A DNA stretch of 8,721 bases from Bacteroides_E sp964528875. GTDB lineage: Bacteria; Bacteroidota; Bacteroidia; Bacteroidales; Bacteroidaceae. The notes below the pieces were generated by a model. That model was not told where the DNA came from. It ran no database searches and worked only from the letters and a program-made list of their open reading frames with translations. Every line of letters begins with the position of its first letter. The first letter of the stretch is position 1. The stretch is from the NCBI GenBank assembly GCA_964528875.1, contig CAZGUI010000093.1:1-8721 (forward strand), in the 5' to 3' direction. The translations under genes and the position numbers were made by a program. Below, in pieces: positions 7,398 through 8,721 of the stretch.

Positions 7398-8057
7398 ATG
7401 AAAACAACTTTAATCACTATGTGTTTCTGGATATTAGCACTTCCCCTTCTCGCACAAGAGCTTTCTACACCAAGTTCATTAATCATTTTTCATGTAGGAC
7501 CTTCTTGGTATCTAGGAAAACAGATAGGAATAACTAATTACTCTACTTCCTATCGAGACGATTTAAGAAGTGGTATGGCATGGGAGGCAAGCTATCATTA
7601 TCTGCTCAAAGCCAATAGTTCAAGTGCCTATAAGTTTTCTCCAGGCTTAACTTACCAAGGCAGCCAATATAAAAACTCGAACGCAGAAAGCTCTGATAAA
7701 ATACTTATGCATTACATTGCACCACAAATAGGCTTATTCATAATAGAAAAGCGATTTAATGTTTCACTATCAACAGGATTAGGCTGGCAAGCCTATACAG
7801 ATAAAAGCACCGTGTTCAACAAGCCTCGAAAAGTATCGATGAATAAACTAGCTTATAATCTATCTGCTTCAGGAGAATTTTTAATCTGCTCTCATTTTGG
7901 AGTCTCTGCTAAAATCAACTGGATAGCTAGTGATTCCGAAAGTTATTCCGTAAAATACCATGGGAAGAAATGGGACGTAAATATGCCGGAAAAGAGTGGA
8001 GGCGGTGGATTTTTCTCTCAGCTCTCAGCGTTAATTGGTTTTAGATTTCACTTATAA
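7398..8057 (+). CDS. Small outer-membrane beta-barrel protein of unknown function
   Basis: This 219-residue protein has a clear signal peptide (MKTTLITMCFWILALPLLAQ, likely cut after LLAQ). The mature part alternates short amphipathic strands and turns, for example IIFHVGPSWYLGK, MAWEASYHYLLK, IAPQIGLFIIEKRFNVSLSTGLGW and FGVSAKINWIAS. It ends in LIGFRFHL, with aromatic residues near the C-terminus as expected for barrel assembly. Size fits an 8- to 10-stranded porin-like barrel. A glycine run (SGGGGFFSQ) lies just before the last strand. I do not recognise the specific family. The next gene starts 5 bp after its stop, so the two form an operon, and a complex with that lipoprotein is plausible but inferred. 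The upstream region offers two promoter candidates and possible attenuation. Confidence 0.75.
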   Translation: MKTTLITMCFWILALPLLAQELSTPSSLIIFHVGPSWYLGKQIGITNYSTSYRDDLRSGMAWEASYHYLLKANSSSAYKFSPGLTYQGSQYKNSNAESSDKILMHYIAPQIGLFIIEKRFNVSLSTGLGWQAYTDKSTVFNKPRKVSMNKLAYNLSASGEFLICSHFGVSAKINWIASDSESYSVKYHGKKWDVNMPEKSGGGGFFSQLSALIGFRFHL

Positions 8058-8062
8058 AGAAT

Positions 8063-8536
8063 ATGACTATGAAAAAAATAATAGGTTTATGCATACTACT
8101 ATTATGTATAGCATGTAATGAGGATGAATCATTCGATCCAACAATTATGCCCGAAATCACTCTTACAGGCGAGAAAACTTTTGGATGTCTTGTTGATGGG
8201 TGGCTATACTCTTCAGGCCGATGGGGAACTCCAAAAGCAACACACAAAATAAAAGAAGAGAACACCTATCTGGAAATTGTGGCTCCCATAGAACATATGG
8301 GAACATCAGAACTTATAGATTTTAGCTCTTATATACGACTAACCTTAGTAAATCCCAAGAAAGGGGAAACAGTAGTTTATACTAATGCTGTTTTTGAAGG
8401 AGAGAAATTGGAAGATGGAAAAGCGAAGATCCTTCGTATGGATAATGGAATTATAAGCGGAACATTCGAAGGAATACGTATGACTAACGGTCGTTTTGAT
8501 TTGAAATATCTTGAAGAAGAAGAACAGAAAGAATAA
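8063..8536 (+). CDS. Small putative surface lipoprotein, unknown function
   Basis: This 157-residue protein has a lipoprotein signal ending LLCIAC, with C18 as the lipidated residue counted from ATG 8063. The ATG at 8069 gives MKKIIGL and is an equally good start. The acidic stretch NEDES right after the cysteine resembles the Bacteroidetes lipoprotein export signal that sends proteins to the cell surface. The segment TGEKTFGCLVDGWLYSSG (35-52) resembles small Bacteroidetes lipoproteins of the DUF6252 type, from memory and not verified. The rest is beta-rich and the C-terminus is acidic (YLEEEEQKE). It follows the barrel gene by 5 bp and is closed by the terminator at 8576. A binding or adhesion role is possible, but nothing in the sequence proves a function. 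Confidence 0.75.
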   Translation: MTMKKIIGLCILLLCIACNEDESFDPTIMPEITLTGEKTFGCLVDGWLYSSGRWGTPKATHKIKEENTYLEIVAPIEHMGTSELIDFSSYIRLTLVNPKKGETVVYTNAVFEGEKLEDGKAKILRMDNGIISGTFEGIRMTNGRFDLKYLEEEEQKE

Positions 8537-8575
8537 AGAGTTTTGTGAAGAAAAAAGAATTAATAAATATTAGAT

Positions 8576-8604
8576 AAAAAGGTAGCTTAATTGCTGCCTT
8601 TTTT
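8576..8604 (+). terminator. Intrinsic terminator after the lipoprotein gene
   Basis: GGTAGC (8581-8586) pairs with GCTGCC (8593-8598) around TTAATT, with one G-U wobble, and flanking A5/T6 runs extend the stem and give the U-tract. It lies 39 bp past the lipoprotein stop. On the minus strand the wobble becomes a C-A mismatch, but the hairpin still has a T-tract and may also end the tRNA transcript coming from the right. Confidence 0.82.
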
Positions 8605-8668
8605 ATTTTAAAATAAAAAAGTGAAAAACAACGGGCACAATACGCAACTAATAGGATAAGGATCAATG

Positions 8669-8721
8669 TAGTCTCGCCGAGAATCGAACTCGGATCTAAA
8701 GTTTAGGAAACTTCTATTCTA
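8669..8721 (-). tRNA. tRNA-Arg (anticodon CCU), 5' part beyond window end
   Basis: Read on the minus strand, the last 53 bases give the 3' two-thirds of a tRNA. The T arm is CCGAG-TTCGATT-CTCGG, the 3' acceptor strand is CGAGACT, and A at 8669 is the discriminator. The anticodon arm is GAAGT-TTCCTAA-ACTTT, with anticodon CCT at plus positions 8705-8707 and U33 before it, so it decodes AGG (arginine). The variable loop is short (AGAT). The genome does not encode CCA directly after the discriminator (CAT follows), which requires CCA addition. The D arm and 5' acceptor strand are outside the window. Confidence 0.85.

Noticed and set aside
8041..8265. Minus-strand open frame over the lipoprotein start
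   Set aside because: It overlaps the well-supported signal peptide and lipobox region of the plus-strand gene.
8484..8666. Minus-strand open frame between the lipoprotein gene and the tRNA
   Set aside because: It runs through the terminator hairpin, is of low complexity, and ends inside the lipoprotein gene.
1..8721. CRISPR array, insertion sequence ends or integration site
   Set aside because: No regularly spaced repeats, transposase or integrase fragments, or terminal inverted repeats were seen. The tRNA at the right end shows no duplicated 3' end within the window.

Overview
This AT-rich window looks like chromosomal DNA of a member of the Bacteroidales, probably a Bacteroides-like or Dysgonomonas-like gut bacterium. 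The evidence is an adjacent SusC/SusD pair, lipoproteins whose mature ends fit Bacteroidetes surface export, and promoter-like sequences of the TTTG / TAnnTTTG kind. The genus is an inference.

Layout. Positions 33-1973 (+) encode a membrane-anchored LTA-synthase/sulfatase-fold enzyme. It converges on a minus-strand susC-susD operon (6797 down to 2051), and a strong shared hairpin at 1972-2013 separates the two. The susC gene is broken by a frameshift near 4995-5000. Its plug half (4941-6797) and barrel half (3661-4995) are in different frames, while susD is intact. A gene-free stretch of 600 bp (6798-7397) follows. It holds promoter-like elements, two short perfect dyads and a possible small RNA or attenuated leader ending in a hairpin plus T-tract at 7155-7177. 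On the plus strand beyond it, a two-gene unit encodes a small outer-membrane beta-barrel protein (7398-8057) and a small surface-type lipoprotein (8063-8536), closed by a terminator at 8576-8604. The window ends inside a minus-strand tRNA-Arg (anticodon CCU).

How the parts relate. SusC and SusD would form a TonB-dependent 'pedal-bin' importer for a glycan or peptide. No glycosidase, protease, sulfatase of the degrading kind, sensor or sigma/anti-sigma gene is in view, so the substrate cannot be named. The frameshift would abolish uptake unless it is a sequencing error or is reversible. The divergent barrel/lipoprotein pair is an envelope module of unknown function. The most interesting items are the frameshifted susC beside an intact susD, and the structured intergenic region with its possible small RNA. 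I found no clear evidence of an undescribed defence, mobile or biosynthetic system.
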